Source: Artocarpus heterophyllus
Lineage: Eukaryota; Streptophyta; Magnoliopsida; Rosales; Moraceae
Reading direction: 5' to 3'
DNA: 64,000 bases
NCBI GenBank assembly: GCA_025403435.1
Contig: CM046341.1
Location: 18,685,460-18,749,459, forward strand
The position numbers and the translations under genes are program-made. The notes beneath the pieces are model-generated. The model saw only the letters and a list, made by a program, of their open reading frames with translations, was not told the origin of the DNA and did not search any database. How positions within the stretch are numbered: position 1 is the first letter of the stretch; every line of letters begins with the position of its first letter. This document shows positions 36,530 to 48,209 of this stretch, one piece after another.

Positions 36530-37470
36530 TGATACGAACCCCGCCAATAAAGTGACAAGACCTTTGAATCAACTAAGTCTCCAAGACCATTTGGAAACAG
36601 ATTTGTATGAAACTACAACCTATTGCTTATAGTGAAGCAAGAACCTTAGTATAATAAAGACGCCACAATCAATTATGGAATGATTGATTGATAAGTTGAA
36701 GGTAAATGCCACGAAAATTTTGATAAGTTTGAAAATTTCTCAAAGAAAACAAAGGGAATTTTGATGTCACAAAGTTTGAATAAAAATCTAAATTGTGTAT
36801 TATTTTATTGAGCTAAATGGCTATTTATACTACAAGATAATCAACAAATTTGACAACTTGTAATCAACCCCTAAAAAAGCCCCAAACAAAAAAGAAAAAG
36901 AAAAAGAAAACAAGATATTTGGAAATTAAAAGAAAAGGAAACTATCTAATTTTGTAACCTACTTACACGCCTACTTCAAATTAAGAAGCTAGTTGGTGCC
37001 TTTTCCATAATCATAAAACTAACAAAATAGGAAACTAATCAAATGGGAAAGTAACCAAATGGAAAACAAACCAAATGGGAAAGTAACCAAATTGGAAACT
37101 AACCAAATGAGAAAAGGAAACTTCTCAAATTGGAATAGGGAAACTAGCTGAAAAGGGAAACAAGTTGAAAGAGGAAACTTCTTTATTCTTGAATTGGTGT
37201 GTAATCTTGAATCTTGAAGTGGTAAAATGGCGTGAATTGTGCTGAACTAGAAAGTAAACTTTTCTAAATTATTCCAATGCTTGAATATTGGTAATCCAAG
37301 TTTGTTGTAGGTGTTTTTCTTCTCCCTTGGGCCTGCATGAATTTGTCTCAATCCAAATACTTTGAATCAGCACATTAAGATGTTCTTTGAGTCTTTTAGC
37401 TCTAGCTCTTGTAACCGGCCCAATTGAAACTTGAATTGGATCCTCACTCCATGTATTAGGTGTGTGCTCA
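36530..37470 (-). repeat. Nested Ty3 5' LTR
   Basis: This 941-bp LTR matches 30338-31269. Its first transcribed part still shows the pol C-terminal codons (EHTPNTWSEDPIQ, TRARAKRLKEHL) in an open frame at 37269-37470, because LTRs are copied together. It is joined directly to the second half of the Athila-like LTR at 37471. Confidence 0.92.
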
Positions 37471-38295
37471 TCGGGAGTTGCATTTGGAGGCCAAGAATCA
37501 TGGGAGAAGAAAAGGAGGAAAAGCTTGGAGTTTGTGACAATCCAAAATGGGTTTTTGATTCTCATTTTCTTCTTTCAAATTTTTATGACTTATAAATGAT
37601 AAACCCTTGATATTGGTTCGATTAATTTTAGTTGTGAAATAATTGCTTTTTTGGAGCTTTGATTTTGCCTTGTTAAGAAGTGTGGATTTATTTTTATTGT
37701 ATTTTCATTGTTGATTTGTGTTTTCTTATACTTAATGCTTCTAATTTTTTTGGCCAATGTATTAGACGATTTTAGTATGTGGGGTTTGATGCTCGAGAGA
37801 GGGAAATTCCATGTACAAATCATGGAAAACATATCTTAGGTGACTATAAGATTAAGAGATTTATAGTCCCTTCGTAGTCATTAGGAGAATTAGAGCTTAA
37901 TGAGTGTTTAATTATTTGATTTTAGATAGAGATATTAGAATTGGGCTTTTGAGCACATTATCCAATTTGACGCTCGAGAGAGGTAATTGGGTTAATTAAG
38001 AGGTTCTCGACTAATTAATCATGAGATTCACTTAACAATAAATCAATGCAGATTAATTACAGGGAAATCGATGCTTTAGTATTTTTAGTTATTTGTTTAC
38101 ATTACTTTATTTCATTTGTTTAGTCATTTTTAGTAGTTTCATGTATTCTTTTCTTTATTCGGTCATCCAAATAATCAAAGAGCTAATCAATTTTAGTAAT
38201 TAACGCAAAATTAACACAATCCTTGTGCGATCGACATTGGGACTATGTATCACTTTATTACTTTTATGACACATATGCTTGCGGAATTCGCATCT
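37471..38295 (+). repeat. Athila-like 3' LTR, right part
   Basis: This continues the LTR from 30337 after the nested Ty3 element and aligns with 26046-26807 to the end of the LTR (gcggaattcgcat). It keeps the ctcgagagag and gtgcgatcgacat blocks. The outer end is eroded. Confidence 0.8.
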
Positions 38296-38461
38296 GTAGG
38301 ATTTAGGTATCGACCTAGTTGAGATGTTCATCTTACCTCTAATGCTAGTTTCTTTCTCCAATCATTTATTAAAAAAAAATGGCACCACTATCATCCCTAT
38401 TTCCTAGAATTGGTACAGGGTCGAGTTGAACCTAACCCCCCAAATTCTATACTATTGCGTT

Positions 38462-38644
38462 TGAAACTATTTAAGTAAGATGGTCGTAGCCTCCATTACT
38501 TTAAACTAATGAATATATAGAGTATGGGCATAAGTATCGGTCCTTTGTATAAGTCTACAAAAGTGGAACTAAATAACAACTGCAACAAATGAAGATTACA
38601 AGATATTAATTCAAATTTAAGTTGATGAATCCGCGGAACTATTG
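38462..38644 (-). repeat. Copia-4 3' LTR
   Basis: This LTR of about 183 bp aligns with 60494-60682 through shared blocks such as actaatgaatat, ctacaaaagtggaactaaat and caagatattaattcaaattt. On the minus strand it follows a TATGGGGGCACAA purine tract. Ends are accurate only to a few bases. Confidence 0.8.
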
Positions 38645-38699
38645 TGCCCCCATAAGATTACGGTACTATAGTGAACACCAATCTTGTATTGTTGTTAGA

Positions 38700-39993
38700 G
38701 AAATGGCTGGCAACACAGAGGCTTGGTTAGAGTTCGCAAGCTGGTTGACAATGTGCACATGAGAAACTCAAAGATTTTTCCTTGTTGCTTGATCACGAAC
38801 AAAATGGAAGTCAATAGCAATGTGATTCATCTAAAAATGATAGATAGGGTTAATGCACAAGTATGTTGGTACGACATTGTCATAATTAAATATTAAAAAT
38901 CGACATTTTCAGTAATATTTTTAAGAAATTTTCTTATTTTAGAAATATGATATAAAAATAAGGATGACAAACATTTTTTACAGAATATCCAAAAACTTCT
39001 ATGGAAATATTTAAATATCAATATTTTGATTGAAATATTTATTTTTGTATAAAATTATAGTGTTAAATGACAAAATATCGAAAAAGTTTACGAAAATTTA
39101 CGTGAAAATATCAATAAAATATCAACAAAATAAACGAGCTTTACATTTATTTTTTGAAATTTACTTTATAATGTTATGAAATTCATATGCACGACATGCA
39201 TTACTAAGAAACTATTCAAACTTTACATCTTGGTATCAATATTGTTTGATGCATGAAGGTATCCCGACCACTTTTAAACCTCTTATAAGTTCGTTTTGGT
39301 ATTTAACATTTTATTATCTTGTATGAAAAAATGGATGTACAGTATTTATATTAAGACCTTTAAAAAAGTATTTATATTAGATTGACTTTTAATTATATTA
39401 CTTATTTTGAGAACTTACTTATCATTTATTGTATTATGATCACTTTTTACTATAAATAGTACTTATTATATACTTAATATTTTAGCTAAGAATTTCATCT
39501 AAATTATGCATCATTAATAATTTTAGTATTTCTTAAAGTCTCATTTTAAAATAATGTTTTGAAGATGACCTTGCATACTTTATATAAATTTTCATCAATA
39601 TCGATATTTTCATTGAAATTTCCTTAAACTTTGTATTCCGATGTCTTTATAAATATTGATATTTTCATCCTTGGTCATAGTTGATGGGGGGAGTTGTAGA
39701 AGGCAAGAGACGAAGCTTAGACAATAAATTCTGAATCCAATTAGTTCCGCAACAGAGGAAGCAACGAAGTAGTATTCACTTTTGGTTGATTGGCAAACGA
39801 ACAGCCTTTTGTTTCTTAGAACTCTAGCTGATCGGAGTGGCACCCAAGAGCACAAGATAAGCCAAAGTTGAGAAATGCTCATTGACAACACCAGCCCAAG
39901 CGACATTAACAGAGGCATGCAGATTAAGAGAAGCAAATTGGCGCATAAAGATGCCATAAGTTTACAAAGTACCCTTGTAGTACGTTGATGCAT
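38700..39993 (-). pseudogene. Copia-4 RNase H region, split by an insertion
   Basis: The proximal part (39674-39993) includes VCQSTKSEYYFVASSVAELI, which matches the SSTEAEYRALA..AAELIW block of copia RNase H. The distal part (38700-38878) includes NVVPTYLCINPIYH and IAIDFHFVRDQ..NL.VSHV, matching the NxxATYLSxNPVFH and HIEIDFHFVRDQV blocks. Between them lies a 786-bp insertion. Joining at the target site gives INYDNVVPTY in frame. Several stops make it non-functional. Confidence 0.82.
38888..39673. mobile_element. 786-bp non-coding element with 9-bp target duplication
   Basis: It interrupts the copia-4 RNase H region and is flanked by gtcataatt (38879-38887) and gtcatagtt (39674-39682), which agree at eight of nine bases. 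The interior is AT-rich with repeated 'atcgatattttcattgaaat'-type words and no coding frame. The ends show only loose inverted similarity (aaaaatcgacatttt / aatattgatattttc). A 9-bp duplication suggests a Mutator-like origin. Confidence 0.7.
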
Positions 39994-40249
39994 AAATTAG
40001 GATAGCTTGCTAACTGCAAAGGAGATATCAGGCCACCTTATGGAAAGATGTTGCATAGCTTCGATCATACAACAAAATGCGGTAGCTTACTAACTGCAAA
40101 GGAGATATCAGGCCACCTCATGGAAAGATATTACATAGCTTCGATAGTACAACGGTATGCGGTAGCATCTGTAGGAGGACTTCCCTCTTGAAAGCAGAAT
40201 GAATCTGTAAAGATCATGGGACTGGAAACTTCCTAAGACTTGAGTATAT

Positions 40250-40662
40250 GGGTGTGCTACAAGAGAACACAAATGTACTTTTGCTAAAATAAGAATAGAC
40301 CGCCTATTGTGGGAAAAACTTTTACGCTAGGAATGTAATGGAGAAAACTATCTTTGAGAGAAAACCTTTGTGCAAGTGTGGCAATGAACTTGTCAAGAAG
40401 AGATAATGAAAATTTCATCTACATATACAAGTAGAAAAATGGTGAGGGCTCGTCCATATAAATAAACATTGAGGTATCATAATGGGAATTAGTAAACCCC
40501 TTTGCAATAAGAAATGCATGCAGCTCATGAAACCCCGCTCCTATTGCCTTTCGAAGTCCATACAAGGCCTTATTAAGCTTGCACACTTAAGTAAGGCATT
40601 AAGCATGAACAAGGCGGTTGCTAAATATAGACATTTTCACTAAGGGAACCTTGAAGAAACAC
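40250..40662 (-). pseudogene. Copia-4 reverse transcriptase, distal part
   Basis: On the minus strand, straight after the Harbinger insertion, the sequence reads VFLQGSLSENVYI, then (with frame breaks) KALYGL-type sequence, and GRALTIFLLVYVDEIFII. The catalytic YVDD is YVDE (40414-40425). Stops follow QGSLSENVYI and in the middle. This is the 3' half of the RT whose 5' half is at 56125-56565. Confidence 0.82.
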
Positions 40663-41186
40663 ATAGGGTCCGTTTGATAAATAGATTTGAATTGTGTTCA
40701 TTTGGATTCTTTTCATTTCAGTATTATGATTTGAATTGTAATCTGAGTTAGTGTTTGGTTGGGAGAGTGGTTAAAAATTCAAGTTAGAAACAAAATCCAA
40801 ATTTGTGTTTGGTAAGTATTTGAAATTCTGATTTGAGTTATGAATTTGTGATTGCTACATCACAAATTCAGATTCGGATTTTTTGTGCTCATTTTTAAAA
40901 TATAAAAAATATAGTAGAAAAGTACTAGTTTACATTTTGTCAAACTACCATTTATGAATATTAATAAAAATCCTCATTTTGTTTTTGAAAAGAACGGTTT
41001 TTTTAGAAGTAGCTCTTTATAGCAGCAAATTTTTAAAGGCAAAGTATTGTAGGAAAAAAAAACATAACATAGCAACGTTTTAACAATTCAACTATTTTGA
41101 ACGAATGGGTACATAACAAACCAACCAAGAGGTCTATAGAATAACTAATGCCTAGAGGTGTACCAAGGATGTTGGGCATAAGCTTC

Positions 41187-42165
41187 CTATCTTTCCATCA
41201 CCATCGCATCCCTGCGTGTGTTCATGTTGCCATTGTCGTCCCTATTTTGAATCAATGGGTTATCCTCAACCCCATCATCATCTTGCACCCTTTCTTCTTG
41301 TGTATAGTTTTCACCTTCTATCTCTACCACCGAAATTATGTCATTGCAGTATTGCTCAAGGATCTCATCATTGCTTGGCCATATACATATGAAGTTATGG
41401 ATGACGGCGCAAGCAATAGGAATCAATGTTTGTTTGTGGAATGGAAAGGGCTTCATGCTCTTCAAAATTGGGAATCTCACCTTCCACACACCAAAGGTCC
41501 TCTCAATGTGATTGCGAAGAGAGGAGTGGGTGTAGTTGAACAATTCCTTTAGAGAACGAGGACCCTAGCGTCGCTCTTTATACTCTTACAAGTGATATAT
41601 AACTCCTCAATATGAAGCGAGGAAACAATCTGTGTTTGCATATCTAGAATCTACTAAATAGATTTTTCCTAAACAAATCATAAGTGGTGTCAGTATATAT
41701 TCTAATAGCACAACAATTAATTTGTTAGTTGAAAAAATTAATTGGTTAGTTGAAAAAAGTGGGTATATTATTTTTTGGGAGTAAAATCCTTTTTTGTTAA
41801 TGTACCTTCTCGCATCTTCACTAGGTAGTATACACGGTATATGAGTACTGTCGATAGCCCTATGCGACCCTGTATAACTAAAATGAAGGACATCTTTTTG
41901 GCAAATGTTTGATGAAAATATATAGATAATTTCAATACGGTTTTCGTAGTTACCTTGAACCAAGGTAGGTATTTGTTCCTATGCTTTTGCATGAGCGTCG
42001 GTAGCTCATTCTACTTAGGAGGTAGAATAAATTCATGCCTCAATTCAATTATTACATAGAGCATCTATGTGAAGTAAGGAGAAATGGTTTATCCTGAATG
42101 CTGCCAATAATCTTGAATTTCTTCGTTTGTTTGGCTTTGGGATATGATGTTCAAAAATGCCATCA
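41187..42165 (-). pseudogene. PIF/Harbinger transposase (DDE_Tnp_4)
   Basis: Reading on the minus strand: NEQLMAFL, IQDYWQHSG.TIS.YF (the HTH-like N-terminal half), then RAIDSTHIPCILPSE..RYINKKGFYSQ with the first catalytic aspartate, KIYLVDSRYANTDCFLASY, and finally FNYTHSSLRNHIERTFGVWKVRFPIL with the catalytic glutamate and IACAVIHNFI. The segment between GFYSQ and YLVDS, which normally carries the second aspartate (WEGSAxD), is missing or replaced by repetitive sequence (tandem 'ttaattggttagttgaaaaa' at 41709-41757). With stops at 41544-41606 it cannot be active. Confidence 0.88.
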
Positions 42166-42889
42166 ATTGTTCATCAACATTCATATTATGGGTTGGTCTA
42201 ATCAGACCCTTATTTTGAACTATTGTGCTACCATCGTAAAAGTATCGGGACCTATCCGAATCTTGTTGTATATTCTCCTATAATTACTCTAAAGTAAATT
42301 ATCAACTCTTACATACCCAGACATCCCCAACATGCCCTTTGATGGTAGGGGCTAAATAAATACTAATGTTATAATGTTCGTCCTAATTATTATTTCCAGA
42401 ACTTGAATCACCAAAATCTGTTATAAAATCCCTACAATTAATTAAATGTTGTAATATTGCAAAACTTCATCTTACCCTGATCATATTTTGAACATAAACA
42501 AATGGATTCGAATTAAAGGCAATATCATAACAAAATTATAAAAAAAAATGGGTAAAGAAATGGAAACAAAGTTCATTGCCTCACATGTAAATAACAATCA
42601 AGTTCATGGTCCTCAAAGAGAAATGGAAAAATTAGACCAATAAATAATACAGATGTAACTAACATAAATAAGACCAAGAGTTCTAATGCAACATGATTTA
42701 ATTTGCCATGGCTTTTGAAAGGATGCCAAGAAAAAAATAAAGAGAGAACTAAAAAATATGACATGCACGCAGGATGGTTAGAACTAAAATGGATCATGTC
42801 TACCATAAGATGGACGTGGGTAACAAAGGGTATCATGTGGATAATGTGATGGTGATGGGAAGAAAGATAGAGGTAGTGCTTGGGATGGT

Positions 42890-43530
42890 CCCAGTGGGCA
42901 GTCTGTTGTGTTCTGCTATTGAGAATGAACTTTATCAACCCACTTTTGCACCAAGGCCGATCTATGCTCCTCTTTTGCTATGAAGAATGCCATCTGGAAT
43001 TTGGAGTTGTTCGACAAGAAGTCTATAAAGTCCTAATACTTATTTGCACCAAGGTTCATCTCATTGAGGATGTTTAAGCACTATTTCCATTGTGCCATTG
43101 TCTGGGTCGAGCTGATTTGTAGAACTTGTACCACCAGTGCCCCTATTGGTACTACGACTAGAGAGGGTCTCAACAATACTCTACAATACAGTTGCAGCAA
43201 CATACGCTGGCCTATTTCCAAATGTCCTGGATGTGGAAGCAATGTTGGTGGCACATCCATTAGATCTATGGCTGTCAAACCCTACCAAACTGGAAATGTA
43301 AGCCTATCCTCAAGAATGTTATAACCATCTTCTCAGTCGAACTACACAGATATTCCATCTTGATCCTCTAGGCTTCTCTATGGACTAGGAGGTTCATTTA
43401 GGAATGTAGAACTAGAAGCCACGGCATAATTCCTAATGGCAAACTCTTTGTAGAACACTTATGCTATCAAATTCCGATTGTTCACTGCCTTACCAAGCAA
43501 GTCCTTCACATGGGGGTTTCTCTAAAAAAC
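42890..43530 (-). pseudogene. Harbinger Myb/SANT-like protein, later exon
   Basis: After a T-rich stretch and AG acceptor (about 43530) the minus strand reads NPHVKDLLGKAVNNRNLIA.VFYKEFAIRNYAV, and near the end CLNILNEMNLGANKY.DFIDFLSNNSKFQMAFF. These match the middle and C-terminal parts of plant Myb/SANT-like proteins encoded by PIF/Harbinger elements. Stops interrupt it. The first exon lies at 53777-54169, on the other side of copia-2. Confidence 0.65.
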
Positions 43531-43549
43531 AAATAAGAAACGTATTAAG

Positions 43550-43552
<3 letters not shown>

Positions 43553-43592
<40 letters not shown>
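43553..43592. repeat. (AT)n microsatellite
   Basis: About 20 uninterrupted AT units lie in the intron-like part of the Harbinger Myb/SANT gene, about 55 bases from the copia-2 insertion. Confidence 0.95.
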
Positions 43593-43595
<3 letters not shown>

Positions 43596-43648
43596 AGTTC
43601 AACTACAAAGCCAAGGGTTAGTAAAGGCAAAAACCGAGGACATAACAC

Positions 43649-45773
43649 TGTTGGGATTGGTGCCCTATAAGCATTGACATTGTATATATTCTTAATAAAT
43701 AAATAAAGTGACTTTTATAATTATTTTGGTTGCTGATATGTATTATAAATACTTTTATAAACATTAATAAAATTTCATGATTATTTATGACTACAAATTT
43801 AGCATATAAGTGTTATATGCTTAGGGATAAAATTTATAGATAATAATCTAAATAGTCTATAATAATTAATTAAAGTTTGGGATCTAAAATTAAATATTAC
43901 AAGTATGGTCCAATCTCATTTAGAATGAAATACTCTTATCTGAGCTATTAATGTAAAGACATTAGATTAGAGGTATTTTATATAATGAGATTATATAGGA
44001 TTGAACCAAATAAATTATGAATCTCTAATAATCCTCCGTTACAAATAGAGCATTCAAATTTATCACTATGATGATCATATATGTGACAGTCTCAATCCTG
44101 GGTATTTATTAGACTCTTATTTATGACATTATGTTTTTTGACTTCCATGGTAAAATTTATCTAAACACAGATCATAACTTAGCATCTTGGAAACATAATG
44201 GAACAAATGGCTGGGAATAATTTATACATATTAAAATCCATTCCCTCCCTATGGAAGTTAGAAAAATAACTCTCTTGAGTGATGATTCAAGGTTTGAATA
44301 GTAGAGCGTTCGTTTATAATAAGATTATAAATTAATTGTTCATTAGAGAATTATAGGAATTCAAGAATAAAGATGTAATAAGAGAGGTAAACAAAAATTG
44401 AACCTAGCTCTTATTATGAACTATTTATGGAAGACTGACTTATATGTAATGATTATATCAATGGACTACTAGCTAATTTTCTTTGAATAATTTCACTATA
44501 ATCTCAAGAGTTCAGTTTCAGGTTTTTAGTGGAGTAACACTAAAACTAATAAATTTAGCACATTAATTAATCGCACATTCATTAAAGAGTTTTATTAATT
44601 ATTAAATTTATTAGAGTTTAGGTTATAGGTCCATAGGTTCACAATGCCACCTCTAGAACACTGTATTAGATTTAATACATAGAATGAATTATACATATTT
44701 AATTTAAAATTATTGAATTCTGAATTAATTATTTCACACTCGAGTTATTAATGTGATGCAAAAAAAAAATTCTCTGTGACATGTAATATAATGTGATAAA
44801 TATTGTCACATTTACCTGAGCATTAATTAATTAATTAATTAATTGATTACATTTAATCAATAAGATTAATTAAATATGTTTTAAATTAGTTAATTGATTA
44901 AACAATAAGATTATTTAAATATAATTTTTAATTTTGTGTGAAACATATGTAATGGGACCACATTTTGTCTTTTCTAACATGGACCTAAAATTAAATTATT
45001 AATTAATTTAAAATCTATTCTTAAATAACTATGATTTATTTTTGAATTTAAATATATATATATATATAAGATTTAATAATATATATCATATATATACGCA
45101 AGTTTTGTTTACGGTTTTACGTAAACGATATATTATATATATATATATTGATAAGTTTTGTCATTATATATATACAAGTAAGTTTTTTGGTTTTGAACCA
45201 AAACTTGTTAGATATATACATGTATAGATTCATGTGGATTTAGTTGTTTTAATTTAAGTTTCAAAAAACAAAAGAAAAAGGATAAGGAATGTCGAGTATA
45301 TCCCTTCTTCATATATCTGATATGGTAGTTATTTCAGATTTAAAATAAAATAAAATAAATTAAAAAATAACTAGTTGCTCAGATATAAAAAGATAGAGAT
45401 AATAGTTATCTCATGAATCTATCAATCTTTTCACGTAGCTTTTACAAAATACTCAGAGAGAAAAAACTTAGAGTTTTTTCTCTAAAAAAAATGCATACTA
45501 TCTCATGTGTTGAGTAAATAGCAGATCCAAAAAGTGCAAGGTTAATTTATTCTTGTTGTTTGACGTCCACTCATTTTTCCATTGGTGTAGAGGCTTGGCT
45601 TGAAAGATCGCGGTGTCAAAGAGGAAAGTTAGAATACTCTAATAGATCTTCAAGAGGTTTGTAAAAATACTCTAATTAAAATTATATAGCTATTCTCGAT
45701 AAACAAAGTTTTTAGAAAATTTTGTTTGTCAACGGTCCATTCCTTCCGTTGCTTTTCATATTTAATTCCAGCA
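43649..45773 (+). repeat. Copia-2 5' LTR
   Basis: This is a 2125-bp LTR, TGTTGGGATTGG...TTCCAGCA. It contains a palindrome (ttttggttttgaaccaaaa, about 45186-45204), a second hairpin (gtttacggttttacgtaaac, about 45107-45126) and several AT microsatellites. It aligns with 51649-53766 throughout. Confidence 0.93.
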
Positions 45774-45775
45774 AA

Positions 45776-45788
45776 TAACATCAAAGCG
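45776..45788 (+). other. Copia-2 primer-binding site, degenerate
   Basis: TAACATCAAAGCG two bases after the LTR matches TGGTATCAGAGCG apart from G-to-A changes and one T-to-C change. It is the decayed initiator methionine tRNA site. Confidence 0.75.
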
Positions 45789-48209
45789 GGTTATAGCATA
45801 TATAATTTTAATTAATATGATTTTATTTTGATAATTTTATGTTCTTGATGCATGTTTTTTGGCACTTTGTATTTTTGTAATTTTTGTTTATGTGATGAAT
45901 GGTTATTTTATGAATAGATTTTTGATCGTTAATTATATGGTCCTTTTGGATTAATATTTTTTATTTGATTAGATCAAATTTGTGTAAGCCTATGAGAGAG
46001 CATAGGCTTTTTTAATTTATTATTATTATTTATTTTTCTCTCTCTCGTTCTTCTTTCCAAGTTTCTTCACATGTCTTCATTAATATGCATGTGATGTACT
46101 TACTCATTGTGCATGACATGCACTTACGTGAATGGTCATATAATAATAATAAAAAAAAAGTTTCACAAGTTGAAGTTTACAGTTAATGCACTTTTGTGCA
46201 ACCCACGTGAAGCCTTCAAAAAATTGTTCGCGTGTAAAGTGCACTTTTAAGTGTAGCTGTACGTCTTAAAAGGCATTTAATCTAACAAAGTGTGCGCATG
46301 AAAAGGCACTAAAAATAAAAAATAAAAATAAAAATTCAATTGCAGTTGTTGAACTGCAAAGACATTCATTTTTTTTTTTTTCCTTTCTCTCCATTGCCAT
46401 GCACGTACGAAGTAGAAGCTACACCTTGTCCAATTGGTCTAAGATAACGGCTCGGCCTTGAGCTCCATTGGAACTCAACCGTGAGCCGTCGCGCAGCTCG
46501 GCAGCGCTCGGCCTTCCTCCGTGAGCCAACGAACAGCAGCAATCCGACGGCAACAAAGCTTCACTTGATCGTTGCTGTCCTACAGAGGTGACTCCGCCCC
46601 TACTATTCCGCGGTGGAAGGTGGGCTGTGAATGAGTTACTCAGCTCTGCTCAGCCGGACTTTACTACTGGCTACAGCCAAGACCAGCGGAAGTAGCGGCA
46701 GAGAAAGTCCTTGGTTGCTGCAGCTCCGTCAATGAACACGGTCAAGCACCATGCGTTTGGATCTCTAGCACAGGAGGCTCCTTGTTTGCTATTCACCTTC
46801 GAGCTCCAACAAGACAACAAAATATTCACAACAGCCCTTGTCTCATTTTTGAGAAATAAAGAAAACAGTGTTTCTGCACAAGAAAAATTCTTTTGAGAAG
46901 AAGATGAAGTCCATTTGGTTACCTCCAGTAACCCAACAGACTATGGCCCTATTATGAACTTGGACCTATTAAATTTAAAATGGAAGCCACCAATTTTTCA
47001 AAGGTAACCTGGCAGATTTTGCACAGTAAACCACCTGGTAAAGTCTACAACAATGAAGTTGGGACTTATGTAATTACGAGAAGACCTTTGTAATTTTTAT
47101 TTTTCTATTCTTTTATGGGTTATAATTTAATTATCCAAAAAGATCAGGTCAAAAATCCATTATTTATTTTCATGTTATAATTTTATGTGATGTTTGTGAT
47201 AATATGTTCATGCATTATAACATGTCATCCAGGAAAGTGCCCACTTACATTTTCGTAACATGACATGCATACACACTTGCATATTATTTCATTTTTTATG
47301 AGGTTTTTATAAAATAATTTAATATGTGTTAGAATTAATTTAATGGGATTAAATTAATTGGGTTGGTTTTATAGAATTTTAAGTTATTTTATTAATCAAC
47401 CAAATAATATGATTTTAGTTTTAATAGTTAAACCTTGGTAAAATTCGCATTAATTCTAAGTTATCTAATATTAAATTGTTTAGTATTGGGTTGCATAGAT
47501 AATTTATAATAAATTTAGATTTTTTAAAAATCTGATAATTTATTTAAGTATAAAAGAGATGGAATTCTATTAACACAAAATATAACCTAGTAATTAAAAA
47601 TTATTTTTATTTACTAGAATTATGAAACATTAGGATGTTTTATAAGATAAAACACCTCATTTTAAAATAACGAGTGGAAGAAGGTAATATGACAATATAA
47701 CCTGTGGTCTCCACTATTAGCATAACACCGTGAGATTTATGTGGCACCTCACGATGCTTTGATTTCATCCTCCCTAGTGAGAGTGTCTATTTAAATCAAT
47801 AACAATGTTAGCTTCCAAGAGATAAGATTTTATAATGTATTTCAAAATTAACCTACCCTATGTCGGTAATTTTGAGTTAAAATATTAGAATCTGAAATAG
47901 TGGGTTACACTCATAAAGATATAAATAATTTGTTAATTGTATCTTGACCAAAAATAAAGGATTACTAATAAATATAGAAATATGTGATATTTTGAGTATA
48001 TTTATTAATTGAGAATGTCTTAATTCAATTTATAAATAATTTGACCTACCCTACAGCGACACTTTATTTATTAAAATTGAATAATCGTAGAACTAGTAAA
48101 ATATTTTATGTTTTTCCATATGCATATGCATCACATTTACTATTCCAAAATGTTTATTTATGATGTTTATGCAACCATTTAATTTGTGTCATTATTTATT
48201 ACAGCAACA
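45789..48209 (+). other. Copia-2 5' leader, non-coding
   Basis: About 2.4 kb separates the primer site from the gag start. Most is AT-rich, but 46390-46720 is a GC-rich island (ggctcggcc, gccgtcgcgcagctcggc) with no supported protein. The 61-codon frame at 46711-46896 is not recognisable. Copia-1 also has a long leader with a GC-rich block. Confidence 0.65.

Larger units (their letters stand above)
30338..37470 (-). mobile_element. Ty3/gypsy retrotransposon nested in the Athila-like 3' LTR
   Basis: LTRs of 932 and 941 bp (30338-31269 and 36530-37470) flank a minus-strand gag-protease-RT-RNase H-integrase region, the Ty3/gypsy order. A primer-binding site for initiator methionine tRNA adjoins the right LTR. 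RT keeps YFDD. Integrase keeps D-D-E residues. Stops and frameshifts separate the domains. Flanking pentamers gcagt and tcggg do not match, so the target duplication is lost or the ends were rearranged. The last 56 codons of pol lie inside the LTR. Confidence 0.92.
26046..38295 (+). mobile_element. Athila-like Ty3/gypsy element, defective
   Basis: An incomplete 5' LTR (26046-26807) is followed by a degenerate tRNA-Asp-type primer site, a gag fragment, 2.2 kb without a polymerase, a polypurine tract and a 3' LTR. The 3' LTR is cut in two by another Ty3 element (30338-37470). The primer site and the gag residues place it near the Athila/Tat group. Without the insert the element is about 5.1 kb, so most of pol has been lost. 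It begins about 365 bases after the SAHH stop codon. Confidence 0.82.

Noticed and set aside
42573..43324. Several overlapping 65-121-codon frames on both strands
   Set aside because: Most are shadows of the decayed Harbinger Myb/SANT-like exon; only the minus-strand frame with CLNILNEMNLGANKY fits the family.
46711..46896. 61-codon frame in the copia-2 leader
   Set aside because: It begins inside the GC-rich block but has no recognisable domain and no counterpart in copia-1.
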